Assembly: GCA_002049455.2 (NCBI GenBank) | Contig: KV918828.1 | Location: forward strand, 1-64,000 | Direction: 5' to 3' | Length of the DNA stretch: 64,000 nt | DNA from: Porphyra umbilicalis | Taxonomy: Eukaryota; Rhodophyta; Bangiophyceae; Bangiales; Bangiaceae | Shown here: positions 11,881-22,819 of the stretch, piece by piece | Position numbering within the stretch: position 1 is the first letter of the stretch | How the letters are laid out: every line of letters starts with the position of its first letter | Position numbers and translations under genes: made by a program | Notes under the pieces: model-generated | Database searches by the model: none | What the model was told of the DNA's origin: nothing | Seen by the model: only the letters and a program-made list of their open reading frames with translations

Positions 11881-12959
11881 GGAGACAGAGAACAGTGCAA
11901 AAAGAGCAACGAGTGGGCGACTGCAGTCAGAATCGGGCCCGAACGTAGCTAGCCCAGACTTGCCTGTTTCTGGTAAGGCAGTCGATTAGCAGCATCGCAG
12001 TGTTCGTTTTTCATACCTCGGCAGGGCTCTCTTTGTGCCCATTTCCACACGGGTCAGTGGTTCCGCAAACCGGCTTCATATATCTGCGCTTCAAGCACGA
12101 CAGGAGTCACAGAGAAAACAAGTGCGAAGCATGTAATGGGCGTGTGAGACACAATGAAGGAAAGAAGGTGCATCGAATGGGGAACCTCGCAGCCGGCGTC
12201 GAGGCTACTGCCCGTGACATATGGAACCACGGGGCAAAGCGGCCTTGCGCCAACTGTCCATGCGATCGACTTACCGTGGTTAAGCCAACCAATCACGAAG
12301 CGGTTGATACGAGAGACGTGAAGAGAACCGGGGAACGAAGCGCGGCAGGCTGCTGTTTGTCGTTGAAACCACAATCACAGCGCGGAAGGGGATGGGATGG
12401 AATCGCGGCGACGGCGACGGCCTGAAATCGATCACGTGGGTATCGAATTGATTTGCTACCCCTCTCAGCTGCTCCCAATCGCACGGGGTCGCACCCCTCT
12501 CACAGTGGCGCAGACCTCGAAACTACGGGATCGCGGCTGCGACCCCGTGCCCCATTCAGATTTCTCCACGTCGCGACATTATTTTCGAAGCTGTTTGTAA
12601 TGCTCGAAGCCGTAAGAGACACCTTAACTGGGCGTGCATTGTTGAGCTCTGCGGCGTGGTACCAGCCACACGCGCGAAATCTGAGCTACAAGAAATTTCC
12701 AGTGGCGGGAGTTCCTCTCGAACCCGAAACGCCACAAACATGCCCGCTACAGCCCGCGACGGCCGCGAGCACCGCTCCGAACATGGCACGTTTACATTTC
12801 CCCATCATATTGCCTTTCTCGAAAAAACCACTTCCCGCATCAAGTACGTCCATAGACTTGCCTAATTAGTGTATACTTCAGGTTCTGGGAACGGGCGTTC
12901 CAAGGATGTAAGTCAAGAGTGGGTACCCTGGGAAGTCGCCACTTCCCAACCCATAGGGA
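11881..12959. other. No recognisable gene
   Basis: The sequence is less GC-rich than its neighbours and has only short frames. It may include the 5' flank or terminal region of the transposase element, but I could not identify a terminal inverted repeat pair. Confidence 0.35.
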
Positions 12960-12967
12960 TACTGGAG
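12960..12967. repeat. Left target-site duplication TACTGGAG
   Basis: This 8-bp direct repeat is matched exactly at 13693-13700 and flanks the hAT-like element on both sides. Confidence 0.75.
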
Positions 12968-13692
12968 TAGGGTTGCTCAGAACGCCCGGGGCGTCGTTAA
13001 GGGCGTCGTTAAGGGCGTCACCAGGGCGTCATTCGGGCGTCGTGCGCCCCTAACGCCCCACCTCAAAAGGGCGTCAACAAGGCGTCGCGAAGAGGAAGTC
13101 TTCAGGGGGGTCCACATGATTCAGCAGGTGGCGGCTGTGCACCTTGGTTGGGGACAGGCACCCAGTCTGGACACAAAAATGAGATATGAGAGCGCGATAT
13201 GGGTGCTACTTGAACGATATGGCGAATATTGAGGGTGCTATTTGGGGCGTCGTGAGGGCGTTTTGCCTGCCTAATGGGGCGTCAGTAAGGCGTCATATGT
13301 GGCGCTTTATTTTAGAATTCTCATCTTGTGAGGCTTGACGAGTTTGCAAGATGAGACAAACACCTTATGCTCTTTGACGTGCTCTTTCTGATGGTGCTCC
13401 CTGCGATCTTCATGCTTCTCTCCTTGTCACGTAGCGCTTGTATCTGTCTAAGAACAAATGTCAGGTACGTTCGACCTGGACGGAGAGCCTTGCACGAAAT
13501 CGCTCTCTCAGGGGCAGTCCGCATGGATTGGTAGGCTACTTCTGAACCAAGCGGCCCTGGAGGCCTCGACCTTTGAATGCCTCTAGCTCCGTTCGGCACT
13601 GCACAAAAAAAATGAGATTTCTAAAGTAAAGCGCCACATATCCGTCGCGCGCCCCTGACGCCCCCGAAATAGGGGCGTCGTGTGCAACCCTA
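12968..13692. mobile_element. Non-autonomous hAT-like DNA transposon
   Basis: The element starts TAGGGTTGC and ends GCAACCCTA, a perfect 9-bp terminal inverted repeat. An exact 8-bp duplication (TACTGGAG) flanks it. Eight-bp duplications and a YARNG terminus are hallmarks of hAT elements. The left side carries many GGGCGTC subterminal motifs (at least six at 12998-13090). The right side has GGGGCGTC and its complement near the end. A second, nearly perfect inverted repeat of about 30 bp lies further in (13293-13322 against 13611-13640), so the left arm is about 355 bp and the right about 82 bp. No transposase motif is present: the 92-aa minus-strand frame at 13321-13599 matches nothing I know. 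It would have moved using a transposase supplied elsewhere. Confidence 0.75.
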
Positions 13693-13700
13693 TACTGGAG
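13693..13700. repeat. Right target-site duplication TACTGGAG
   Basis: Exact copy of the left 8-bp duplication, directly after the right terminal repeat of the hAT-like element. Confidence 0.75.
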
Positions 13701-15259
13701 TTCACTTCCCACCGTTGGGGTGTGAACATAACTCTTTTGTTCATGTTCTCATTGTATCTGGCTCGTCGCAGGCAAGCTGTAGTCGGAGGACTGAACACGA
13801 TTTGATTCTGGTCCCGTTCTAAACCGCCACGGCGTCGGCATCGCGCGCGCAGCAGTCGCCGTCGGGCGCCGTGGCTTTCACGCATGTCGCTGCCGCTGCA
13901 CCCGCAGTCATCTCCGCCGCCGCGATGGAGGTGCCGCCCCACATGTATGTCAGCATCGTGAGCAGCGCCCACAGCTGCCGCGCCTCCGGTAACAGCAGAA
14001 CCAACGGCGAGCCGACAGAGGCATTGGACGCACCGCACTGGGCACTGGCGGCGGTGTCTTGACCTCTGGGCACGTCATAACGCTTCTTCCTGTGTGGCGC
14101 AGCGCACTCTCCCCTCGCCCCCCATGAACGCCACCACTGCCCTCACAAACTCTGCTACGGTGGCTCTGCCCAATTCCTTTTTGTCCCCCATGCCGGTCGG
14201 TGCGGCATCGCGTTGGAGAGTCGTCTGGTCTGCCCTCTTGTTCTTTTACGTCGACCACGCTCGCAGCGGCCGCGACAGTCGCGCAGGAACCGCCGATGGG
14301 TGGCGGCCGCAGCGCCTCCGTGGCCGTCTGCAGACGCGTCTTTGCTGCCCGCCCCGCTCGCGACCGGCGGCCAGCGGCGGCGGGTGTGGCGGTGTACGCA
14401 GCGGCGCGCTGCGGTACCGCCCGTACGGGCGACGGCGCTCCCGCGCGGGCGCTCAACGGTTCGCTCCCACCGCGTTGGGGTCGTGCCCGTGCCACGGCAC
14501 GGGGGAGTGGCGGGTGGCCTCCCGCGCCGCACCGCCGCGGGCGCGGCGACCGCCGCCGCCGCGTTTGCCGCCGCTACCGCCGTGGCGGCGCCGCCACGCA
14601 TCGTCGGTCCCCCCTTTGGCGGGGGCGCCCCGACGCATCGCGGCGTTGCCGTGGCGGCAACAGGCGGCCGCCGCGCCGCGGCTGCCACCCCGCACGCTGC
14701 GCTGCACGCAGCATTGTTGGGGCGGCGCCACGCGGTGGAGCGGGGGGGGCGAAAGGGGGGGGGTGCGGCCGCACCGCTGCAGCGGCGGTCTGTGGCCGCC
14801 GTGGCCTGCCTGGGCAGCGTCTGTGCCTCGCGCGACCGGTGGTGCGCGCCAGTGGCGCGGGCGGGCGGGCGGGCGGGTGGGCGGGCGGGCGGGCGGGCGG
14901 GCGGGCGGGCGGGCGGCGGCGAACATCTGCGCTGCCTATCATTCCGGCGGGCGTCGCGTGGCCTCGTCGGCTGCGGCGTCGTCACACCGGCCGCCGTCTG
15001 TGACTGGTTCGCGGGCCGCCGCTGCGGCGGGCGCGGCGGGCACGCGGTGGTACCCCGGCGGAGGCACCGTGCGCGTGAGGGGTACGCCACGCGGTGCGGC
15101 GGCGGTGGCTCGAGCGCCGCTGCACGGTGCGCCTGTGGAGCCGCCGCGGGCGTCGCGGGGGAGGGGGTGCGCGGGGCGGGGGGGGGGCACCACGGCGACC
15201 GAGTGGGTGGTGGAGCCGCGGCCCTATGTGGCTGGTCGTTCTGGGGCAGGCGATGGTGG
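13701..15259. other. Very GC-rich stretch, no supported gene
   Basis: Long frames occur on both strands and in several phases at once, which is expected at this base composition. Their peptides are Ala/Arg/Gly/Pro-rich without motifs. I do not call a gene. Confidence 0.45.
14857..14918. repeat. (GGGC)n tetranucleotide microsatellite
   Basis: About 15 copies of GGGC with one interruption (GGGT). The G-tract spacing would allow G-quadruplex formation on the plus strand. Confidence 0.85.
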
Positions 15260-16597
15260 CCCTACAGGAACAGAACCGCAATAAAACCGCGATCCGTGAT
15301 GCTCGCGCAGGGACCGTGGGCCGAGGTCCAAACCGCGATAAAACCGCAATCTGCCGGACTTTGATTGGCCCACAATCGCCCTCAGCTGGGCCCGGCGAAG
15401 ATGAGGAGGAGGTCTGTCGACCATGCTTACAGCCCACAAGTGCGGACTACTGTTCGTATCGCTGCCTATTTCTCTGTTCCTTCGTATTAATATTGTATTT
15501 TATTTCTGTTCTATTACTCTAGCTGGCGAAGACCATCAAGCTGCTGCTGCGCCAGCTCCTGCTCCCGCGTCGCCTGTGCCGGAGCGTCACCGTTGCTGGC
15601 CGTCGACGAGGCAGCAGCGTCCGCGGGGAGGGCGGCGGCAGCGGGCGGACCCCGCCGATGTACACCCCCCCCCGCCCAGTGTGTCCGGACAACGGGGGCG
15701 GGGGGGAAGGCGGGGAGGAAGGCGGGGGGGGAAGGGGGGCAGCCACCCGGAGCGTCGGCAAAGGAGGAGGCGGAGGGGGAGGGGGGGGGGCGCCGACGCC
15801 GGTGCAGGAGACGCGATCACCAGTGGGGGGGGGGATAGGGGGGGCAGGTACTGCCAGCTGTGCTGCTCAAAGCAGCGGCCACCTGAGAGGCAGCCAGCAG
15901 ACCACCCACATCTGAGTAAGGGACACGGGAAAAAGACGGATGCGACAACTGCAACAAAGATGTCAGCAGACACGAGCGATGTGAAAAAAAGAGCCACAAA
16001 GCCCGCACAGCGACCAAGACCGAGCCGTACCCCCTCACCAAAAGCGCACGACAAGGATCCTCCGGTGTGCTTACCTGCCCGGCTCGTGAGCGGCCGTCGA
16101 AAGGCGCAGAGCGCAGGCGAGAGCACCGACGTGGTGGCATGGCGGTCGGAATTGAAGGGGGAGGGTGCAGAGAACGCGGGAAAAGAACGCGTCCGCGTGG
16201 GGCAACTCGACGATGAAGGCAGTTGACGGGTGGTCGACGACGCTGGGGACAGCCAGGCGTCAAAGCCCAAGGCTTGTCGCTGCGCTGCAATGAGGTCTTG
16301 GTAATGGAGCCACACGGCCGAACGCTGATCATGAAAGGGTGCACGACTCCTTATTGGATGGCACTAGATGTTTAAGGAGGCTTCCGGAACATGATTGGAT
16401 GCTTCAAGTCGCTTCGAGAAGCTATCAGAACAGGAGCTGCGAACTTTGTGGAAAGCCAATCAGAACTCATGAAGGCATCCGAGAAGCCATCTTGCACTGT
16501 CAGGGCCCAGCGATCCGACCAAGACTCGTCCAGACCCCTGTTGGCCCGTGGGAAAACCGCGATATCGCGGTTTTATCGCGCATCTGTTCCCGTAGGG
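15260..16597. mobile_element. Non-autonomous CACTA-like DNA transposon
   Basis: The left end starts CCCTACAGGAACAG. The right end, read on the other strand, starts CCCTACGGGAACAG. The similarity continues for about 34 bp through a shared ATAAAACCGCGAT. Both ends are flanked by TGG, a possible 3-bp target duplication. CCCTACRGG resembles CACTA termini (CACTACA...) and a 3-bp duplication fits that superfamily, but the first bases differ, so the class is tentative. AACCGCGAT/AACCGCAAT motifs recur subterminally at 15274-15352 and as a 22-bp palindrome at 16553-16574. Inside, frames of 267 aa (plus) and 242 aa (minus) are low-complexity and carry no transposase motif. A pyrimidine tract plus TACTCTAG near 15500-15523 looks like a splice acceptor, so a captured or degenerate exon is possible. 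Confidence 0.55.
16553..16574. repeat. Perfect 22-bp palindrome at the element's right end
   Basis: The arms AAAACCGCGAT and ATCGCGGTTTT are exact complements. The same AAACCGCGAT core occurs singly near the left end (15285-15293 and 15331-15339). This looks like doubled subterminal binding motifs. Confidence 0.8.
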
Positions 16598-17748
16598 TGG
16601 ATACAAGACAGGGGGGGGAGAGATTCCATGCGCGCATGGCGCGGGGGGTGCCTTGGGCTGGCCAGGCAGTGGCGCACCTCCACGGGATGTTGTGTGGTGT
16701 GCTCCTCTTTCCTTGTCTTTTGCAGCAACCTTGTCGGCTTGTCCTTCTTCATTGCTGCTCGACGCAGCTGTTTTTGTGTGTTTTTGCCTTTATGAGCGCT
16801 TGAATAATTCTTTCGAAGAAACGCTCAATCTTTCAAACCCATTGAAAGTCGACAAACAGGTGGTGAGCAGACTCAATTTTGGCCATTGTGACCAGTACAT
16901 GTACATCCGAGTGCCTCGGCTGGATTCCGCGGAGAGGGCAGTACACTTGGCCCACCAGGCGCCCACGCGACACCCCCGTCCTTTTCCAGCGCGTTCCATC
17001 CACAGCTGTCCCATCATGCCCGTGTGTGGTGGTTGGCCCGTGGGATGGTCCACCTTGGCGAACGACCCCCTCCCGGGGTCGCATCGACCAGCCGACGAGG
17101 GGCCCCCTCGACACCGCGGTGGGGAGTCCCACCGCAAGGGGGAAGGCATCCAATCGGTGACGCGCCTATGGTCGCCTGGATCGCCCACAAGCCGCCCCAA
17201 AGGACCCTATGGCAGCCTGCACACTCTTGAGCCGTGCCAGCACCCGCCACCGTCACCAGCGTCGACGCCCGACACGCTGTCATCAGCTGGCCCGCCGTGT
17301 TTGGACAGCGGAGCGCCCGAATCCGATAATATGGAGGGGCATGGACCCGCGCGACCGGGCGGCACCCAACGTGGCTGCGCGGACGCCACCGCGGTGAAGA
17401 GTCGCGTGACCCCAACACCGTCAGATCGTGAGGCTCGTGTCGCGCCTGTCCCGATTTCTCTCTTCCTCGCTGGCGCAGCCGCCAACGCACGCCCTCTGTG
17501 TAGAAGACAGTGGGAGGAGCAGATACCGAGACACGTCGGTCATCGGGGAGACGCCCCCTCGTTGACTGGCGCAGCCCGCAGACGCCGTCCGGCGCAGAGT
17601 CCAGCTCGCGTGTGGCTCCAGGGGCTGTGCGCTTGCGGCTTTGGCGCGATGCTCTCGCAGACCTGGGCTGCTCCAGGGGGCCCTGTGAGCCTGAAGCTGA
17701 GGGCGCCGTGGACGGCTTTGGGTGAGCGCTTGCGCCGTCGGTCGAGCG

Positions 17749-17755
17749 TATAAAG
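17749..17755 (+). promoter_or_regulatory. TATA box, copy A
   Basis: TATAAAG within GTCGAGCGTATAAAGAGAC, 195 bp before the ATG. The string is identical in copy B at the same distance. Transcription would start around 17780, giving a leader of roughly 160 nt. Confidence 0.7.
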
Positions 17756-17943
17756 AGACCTCTGATGTGGCCTTGAACACCCATCTCGTCTCGACATCCC
17801 ATCAACCTACCTCCTAACACCTCACACCCAGCCCTCTCTCGGAAGGAGCGATTCGCCCTCACGGTCCCTAAGCCCCATCTCATCCTCTCCTCGGCCCACA
17901 CCGTCCCCAGAAGCACACGACGCACTCCCCGTCGTCCACCGAC

Positions 17944-18540
17944 ATGGCGCCGCTCAAGCACTTGGTCGTCGCGGCCATGGCCGGCCTCGTCGTGCTCACC
18001 GCCTGCGTGTCGACCGACGCCGCCGCCGTGCCCGCCGTCACCTCGTCCGCCGTGGGCGCCCTCTCCGACGCGGACTTGACGTCGGCGCTGATGCGTCTGG
18101 CGGCGGCCGACGATGCCGCCACCGACGCCAAGGAGATTTCCGACGCTGACACCGATGCCTACGGCGACGAGGAGGAGATGGTGATCGACGACGCGTCCAG
18201 GCACGCGTCCAAGCCGCACCACCACCACAAGTGCAAGAAATTCATTTTTGTCAAGGTCTGCAAGCGCGTTCGGTTCGTGTGCAAAAAGAAGTTCTCTGTG
18301 CACGCGCTCGACGGCGCCGACGCCGACGACGGCGCCGACGCAGTCGACGAGGCTGTCGCCGCCGACACCGGGGACGCGGCGACCGACGACATGGAGATCA
18401 ACGCGGCCGACCGTCAGCACAAGAAGCACAAGGCGTTCAAGAAGAAGGTGGTGGTCGTCAAGAAGAAGGTGGTAGTCGTCAAGCCCAAGTTCTGCATCCG
18501 CAAGGTGTGCAAGCGGGTCAAGAAGTGCGTCTTTGTCTAG
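17944..18540 (+). CDS. Secreted acidic/basic Cys-containing protein, copy A
   Basis: A 198-aa protein with an ATG in a clean context and a TAG stop. Residues 1 to about 27 form a classic signal peptide (MAPLKHLVVAAMAG, cleavage near DAAA/VP). It then alternates in charge. Residues about 41-83 are acidic. Residues 90-117 are basic (KPHHHHKCKK) with Cys 97, 106 and 113. Residues 121-152 are acidic (DGADADDGADAVDE). Residues 157-198 are strongly basic, with a duplicated KKKVVVVK motif and Cys 184, 189 and 195. The core VCKR is shared by both Cys clusters, suggesting an internal duplication. I know no family for it. The charge blocks suggest a polyelectrolyte, cell-wall or matrix, metal- or polysaccharide-binding role after secretion (inference). 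The paralogue at 22223-22819 is colinear without gaps. Confidence 0.8.
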   Translation: MAPLKHLVVAAMAGLVVLTACVSTDAAAVPAVTSSAVGALSDADLTSALMRLAAADDAATDAKEISDADTDAYGDEEEMVIDDASRHASKPHHHHKCKKFIFVKVCKRVRFVCKKKFSVHALDGADADDGADAVDEAVAADTGDAATDDMEINAADRQHKKHKAFKKKVVVVKKKVVVVKPKFCIRKVCKRVKKCVFV

Positions 18541-18948
18541 GCCCCCGACGGCCACTGCGGCTGGCTGGTATGCTGCTACAGGTTGCGGCGACGGTCGACC
18601 GGTTGTGGGTGGTTGCCGGCGTCGAAGTTGAAGGGGGGTTGGTACATCCCCCCACCGGTCGTGGCAGGACCGAGTGCTAGTTGTTTAATTGCGTGGTGCC
18701 GGCGTAGCGGGTCCTTTTGTGGGCCTGCACGACCGGCCATTGACATTGCGTGGTGTGTGGCGTGGGTGTTCGTTTCTTGCTTGTGGTGGTGGGCATGTCC
18801 TGTCTTGTGGCGCAAGGCGGTGGTGTTCGCGGGAGCAGCTGATGTATTAAAACACCTGCGCCATACGCCTCGTCATCATCATCATCACGCAGCTCGTCGT
18901 GCGGTGCGCGCAGGAAGATGGAGGTCGCTGCCGGTGCTCCTTCTTTTT
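18541..18948 (+). other. Conserved 3' flank of copy A, probable 3' UTR
   Basis: Closely matched downstream of copy B. The frame stays open past the TAG, but 1-3-nt indels between copies break the phase, so UTR is more likely than coding. A GTATTAAAACACC string near 18843 could act in 3'-end formation. Confidence 0.45.
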
Positions 18949-21041
18949 TCTAAAATATTTTGCGAAAAATGTCAAAAGCAAATGAAAGCGGATTCTCTTT
19001 GGAGGAACGCGCAAAGCGCAAACGAACAGCCTCGACGCGTGCCACCTCAGAAAGTTGTGTCAAGGGAATGTCAAACAAAAGAAGAGCAGCAGCGACTAAC
19101 CATCCCGAGCAGGAGCGCCACGGCCTTGGAAACGCAGCGGAGCACCTCGCCACAACCTCCACCTCCCCCGCGTTGCCGCCCCCGTCGGCTGCGGCCGCGC
19201 CGCCAACACCGCGGGGCGGCAGCGTCATCACTCGCCCCGTCGCCTGCGGCCGTGCCCCCCCCCCCCGCGACACCCCCCCCCTCCCCCCGACGCCCCCGCC
19301 AAGTCGCCACGGCGCATCGAGCGTCAGGCGGTCGGGCCAATGCCACCGCCTCGTTGCGGGGTGCCCCCCCCCCCCCCCACGGGCGCGCCGCGGACGACGA
19401 GCCGACCGACCCCCCGCCGCCCCGCCGCACCCACGGCGGCCGCGGCGCACGGGCGCCGCGCGGGCGCCGGCGCCGGCAACCCAAGAGAGGCGGCCGGCGC
19501 GGCCGCCGACGCGCCCGTCGGCCGCCGGCCGCCCGCGCGCCCGCACGCACCACTCGCGCGACGCGTCGGTCGCCATGCGCGCAGGCGCCAACCAGACGGG
19601 GCGGCGCGCGGGCCGCCGCCGCGGCGGCGCCAGCGCACCCCCCCCCCCCCCCCCTCCCCGCGCCCAGCCCCACCCCCCGGACACGCGCGCCGACGCCGTC
19701 ACGGGCAGCCCGACCTTTGGGGAGGACGCCCCCACACCGCGGCAGCCGCACGTCGGTGCCGCCGCCGTGCCGCGACGCGCCGTCGTGCGCTCGCGACCGG
19801 GCGGGGCGACCGCGCGCGGTGTGGCGGCGGCAGCAGCGGCGGCGACGGCACGGGCGTGGCTCCACCCGCGGCGCGGCGCGTCCCCACCAGGGGGGGCACC
19901 ACCGACGCGGCGGTCGTGCACCCGACCACCCCCGCCATCCCCCATGCCGCCGCGTGTTGCACGCTCGCCCCACACAACCGGCGCGTCGGCCGCGACGGCG
20001 CCGCGGCGACGCGGCGGCGGCGCGTCGACGCAACGGCAACGGCGGCGCCGACCCGCCCGCCCGCGCCGTTGCCGCCCCGCGCCCCCCCGCCGGGGGGCGA
20101 GGCGGCCGCTCGAGCGGCTGCTGCCGCCCGTGGGGGGCCCCGGCGCCCCCGCGCGGCCGCGCTGGCAGTGGCCCCCCGCACCGCACGGGGCAGCGTCACC
20201 ACTGCCGACGCGCGGGTGCGCGGCACGCGCCACCCCCCCCACTCCCCCCACCCCGCCCCCTCTCCCCCCCCCCCCCCCCCACCGCCAGCGGTGCGGCGCG
20301 ACCGGCGGGCCCCTCGACGGCGCCCTCTCCCCACGGCGGGGGACCGCCGCGGCGCCGCCGCCCGCCGTCGGCAGCGGCGCGGCCGCGTGCCACCGACGGT
20401 CGGCCGGGCGCCGCCCGGTCGGGGTGCGAGCGGCGGCCGCGCCCGCCCGCCCGCGGCGGCCGTCGCGCCGCCCGCGTGCGCCGACGGCGGCACGCGTCCG
20501 GCCCGTGTCGGCGGCGCCGCGCGCGCCGCCGCCGCCCGTGGCGCCCCGCAGCGTGGCGCCCGTTGATGACGCGGCGGCGGCGGCGGCGGCGGAGGCGGCA
20601 ACCGCGCGTCGCCCGTCGCCGCGCGGTGGCCTCACAGTGGCCGCCACGCCGCGGGGGGGGCCCCTGCGCGGCCGCCGCGTCGGCCAGAGGCATCGTCACG
20701 CCGCGCCTGGCAAGCGCAGCCGCGGTGGGGGCGCCGAGTTGCGTGCCGTCCATAGCGGGCAGGGGGGGGGGCAGGGGGGGGGGGATGTAGGGCGCGCCAG
20801 GACATGACGGGACCAGGGGGGAGGGGGGGGGGGGGATGGCATGTGATGCTGTGCCGCAGAGGGCAGGCGCGCGTCACCAGAGCCGCTGCGAGAGGGGGCA
20901 AAGGGAGGGAACATCGAAAAGCTGGATCATCTTCCAACTCTTTAATATCAATGCCCTTGAAATGAAATATATTGCTGTATGCGCAAAACGAATGAAAGCA
21001 CCATCACGCTTTCGCGGCACTTGTCACACTTTCGCAGAGGC
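18949..21041. other. Extreme-GC low-complexity spacer between duplicates
   Basis: This interval has long poly-C/poly-G runs and CCG/GCG-rich tracts. Overlapping frames of 400-735 codons occur on both strands; their Ala/Arg/Pro content and mutual overlap mark them as composition artefacts. I support no gene here. Confidence 0.5.
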
Positions 21042-22028
21042 ACGCTCAATATTCAAAAGTCGACAACGACCAAATTTAGAGGTGGTTGGGAGCACAGGCG
21101 GTTGTGATCATTGCGACCAGTACTGCACATCCGAGTGCCTCGGCTGGATCCGAGTGTCTCGGCGGGACTTTCATGTTCCGCTAGTTTTTCCGCAGAGGAG
21201 GCGGTACACTTGGCCCACCAGGCGCCCACGCGACACACAAGTCCTTCCCCAGGGCGTTCCATCCACAGCTGTCCCATCATGCCCTTGGGTGGTGGTTGGC
21301 TCGTCGGATGGTCCACCTCGGCGACCGAATCCTTGCCGACCGGCCGACGAGGGGCCCCCTCGACACCGCGTAGGGGAGTCCCACCGCCAGGACGATGGCA
21401 CCCGATCAGTAGCGCGCCCAGGGCGATCTGGATCGCCAACAAGCCGCCCCAAAGGACCCTGCGGCAGCCATCGGTCGGCGCCACGCACGCACTGCCGAGC
21501 GGCGCCAACACCCGCCACAGTGGTTGACCGTCGCCAGGCGTCGACGCCCAACACGCTGTCATCAGCTGGCCGGCCGTGTTTGCACAGCGGGGCGCGGGGT
21601 TCCGAGAATATGGAGGGGCGATGGACCCGCGCACTCGGGCGGCACCTGACGTGGCGCCGCAGACGCCACCGCGGCGAAGAGTCGCGTGACCCCGACACCG
21701 TCGGATCGTGGGGCTCGTGTCGCGCCTGTCCCGATTTCTCTCCTCCTCGCTGGCACGGCCGCCAACGCACGCCCTCTGTGTCGGACAAAGTGGAAGGAGC
21801 AGATACCGAGACACGTTGGTCAACGGGGAGACGCTCCCTCGTTGACCGCCGCTGCCCGCAGGCGCCGTTCGGCGCAGAGTCCAGCCCGCGAGTGACTCCA
21901 CGGGCTGAGAGCTTGTGGCTTCGGCGTGATGCTCTCGCAGACCTGGGCTGCTCCAGGGGACCCCGCGAGCCTGAAGCTGAGGGCGCCGTGAACGACATTG
22001 GACGGGTGCTTGCGCCGTCGGTCGAGCG

Positions 22029-22035
22029 TATAAAG
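22029..22035 (+). promoter_or_regulatory. TATA box, copy B
   Basis: TATAAAG in the same GTCGAGCGTATAAAGAGA context as copy A, 194 bp before the ATG. Confidence 0.7.
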
Positions 22036-22222
22036 AGACATCGGAGATGGCTTCGGACGGCCATCTCGTCTCGACATCCCAACAACCTACCTCCTAACAC
22101 CTCACACCCAGCCCTCTCTCGGAAGAAGCACTTCGCCCTCACGGTCACTGCGCCCCATCACGTCCTCCCTCTTTCCACATCGTCTCTCGAAGCACCCGAC
22201 GCACTCCCCGCCGTCCATCAAC

Positions 22223-22819
22223 ATGGCGCCGCTGAAGCACTTGGTCGTCGCGGCCATGGCCGGCCTCGTCGTGCTCGCCGCCTCCGCGTCGGCAGATGCC
22301 GCCGCCGTGCCCGCCTTCACCTCCTCCGCCGTCGACGCGCTCCCCGACGCGGACTTGTCGTCGGCGCTGACGCGCTTGGCAGCGGCCGACGACGCCGCCA
22401 CAGACGCCGAGGAGATTGCCGACGCTGACACCAATGTCTACGGCGACGAGGAGGTGCTGGCGCTCGACAACGCGTCGAGCCACGCGTTCAAGCCGCACCA
22501 CCACCACAAGTGCAAGAAGTTCATTATTGTCAAGAGGTGCAAGCACATCAAGTTCGTGTGCAAAAAGAAGTTCTCGGTACACGCGCTCGACGGCGCCAAC
22601 GCCGACGACGGCGCCGACGCGGTTGACGAGGCTGTTGCCGCCGACACCGGCGACGCGGCGACCGACGACATGGAGATCAACGCGGCCGACCGTCAGCACA
22701 AGAAGCACAAGGCGTTCAAGAAGAAGGTGGTGGTCGTCAAGAAGAAGGTGGTGGTCATCAAGCCCAAGTTCTGCATCCGCAAGGTGTGCAAGCGGGTCAA
22801 GAAGTGCGTCTTTGTCTAG
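22223..22819 (+). CDS. Secreted acidic/basic Cys-containing protein, copy B
   Basis: This is the paralogue of the 17944-18540 gene: 198 aa, TAG stop, no indels. I count about 27 substitutions. They cluster in the signal peptide tail, the first acidic block and the first Cys cluster (for example VCKRVRF becomes RCKHIKF). The last ~80 residues differ at only two positions. All six Cys of the two clusters are kept (97, 106, 113, 184, 189, 195), while Cys21 in the signal peptide of copy A is lost. Uneven divergence fits strong selection on the C-terminal half or gene conversion. Promoter and leader are duplicated with the gene, so both copies are probably expressed. Confidence 0.8.
   Translation: MAPLKHLVVAAMAGLVVLAASASADAAAVPAFTSSAVDALPDADLSSALTRLAAADDAATDAEEIADADTNVYGDEEVLALDNASSHAFKPHHHHKCKKFIIVKRCKHIKFVCKKKFSVHALDGANADDGADAVDEAVAADTGDAATDDMEINAADRQHKKHKAFKKKVVVVKKKVVVIKPKFCIRKVCKRVKKCVFV

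Larger units (their letters stand above)
16826..18948. repeat. Segmental duplication, copy A
   Basis: About 2.1 kb homologous to 21042-23229 in the same orientation. It covers roughly 0.9 kb of upstream sequence, the TATA box, the whole secreted-protein gene and about 0.4 kb downstream. Copy B has about 45 extra bases near 21150-21195. Weaker similarity continues past 18948 to about 19000 (shared GAAAGCGGATTCT), which shows that the copy-B MITE is an insertion. Confidence 0.85.

Noticed and set aside
13321-13599. hAT transposase fragment inside the MITE
   Set aside because: The 92-residue peptide has no hAT dimerisation or catalytic motif that I can recognise.
14094-15364. Frames of 270-396 codons on both strands
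   Set aside because: Same composition effect. They cross a GGGC microsatellite and show no domain.
17014-18555. 513-codon minus-strand frame antisense to copy A
   Set aside because: It is the mirror of a well-supported gene and its promoter, and copy B shows that substitutions preserve the plus-strand protein.
18949-20800. Overlapping frames of 400-735 codons on both strands
   Set aside because: Extreme GC removes stop codons in all phases. Peptides are Ala/Arg/Pro strings without motifs and overlap each other on both strands.
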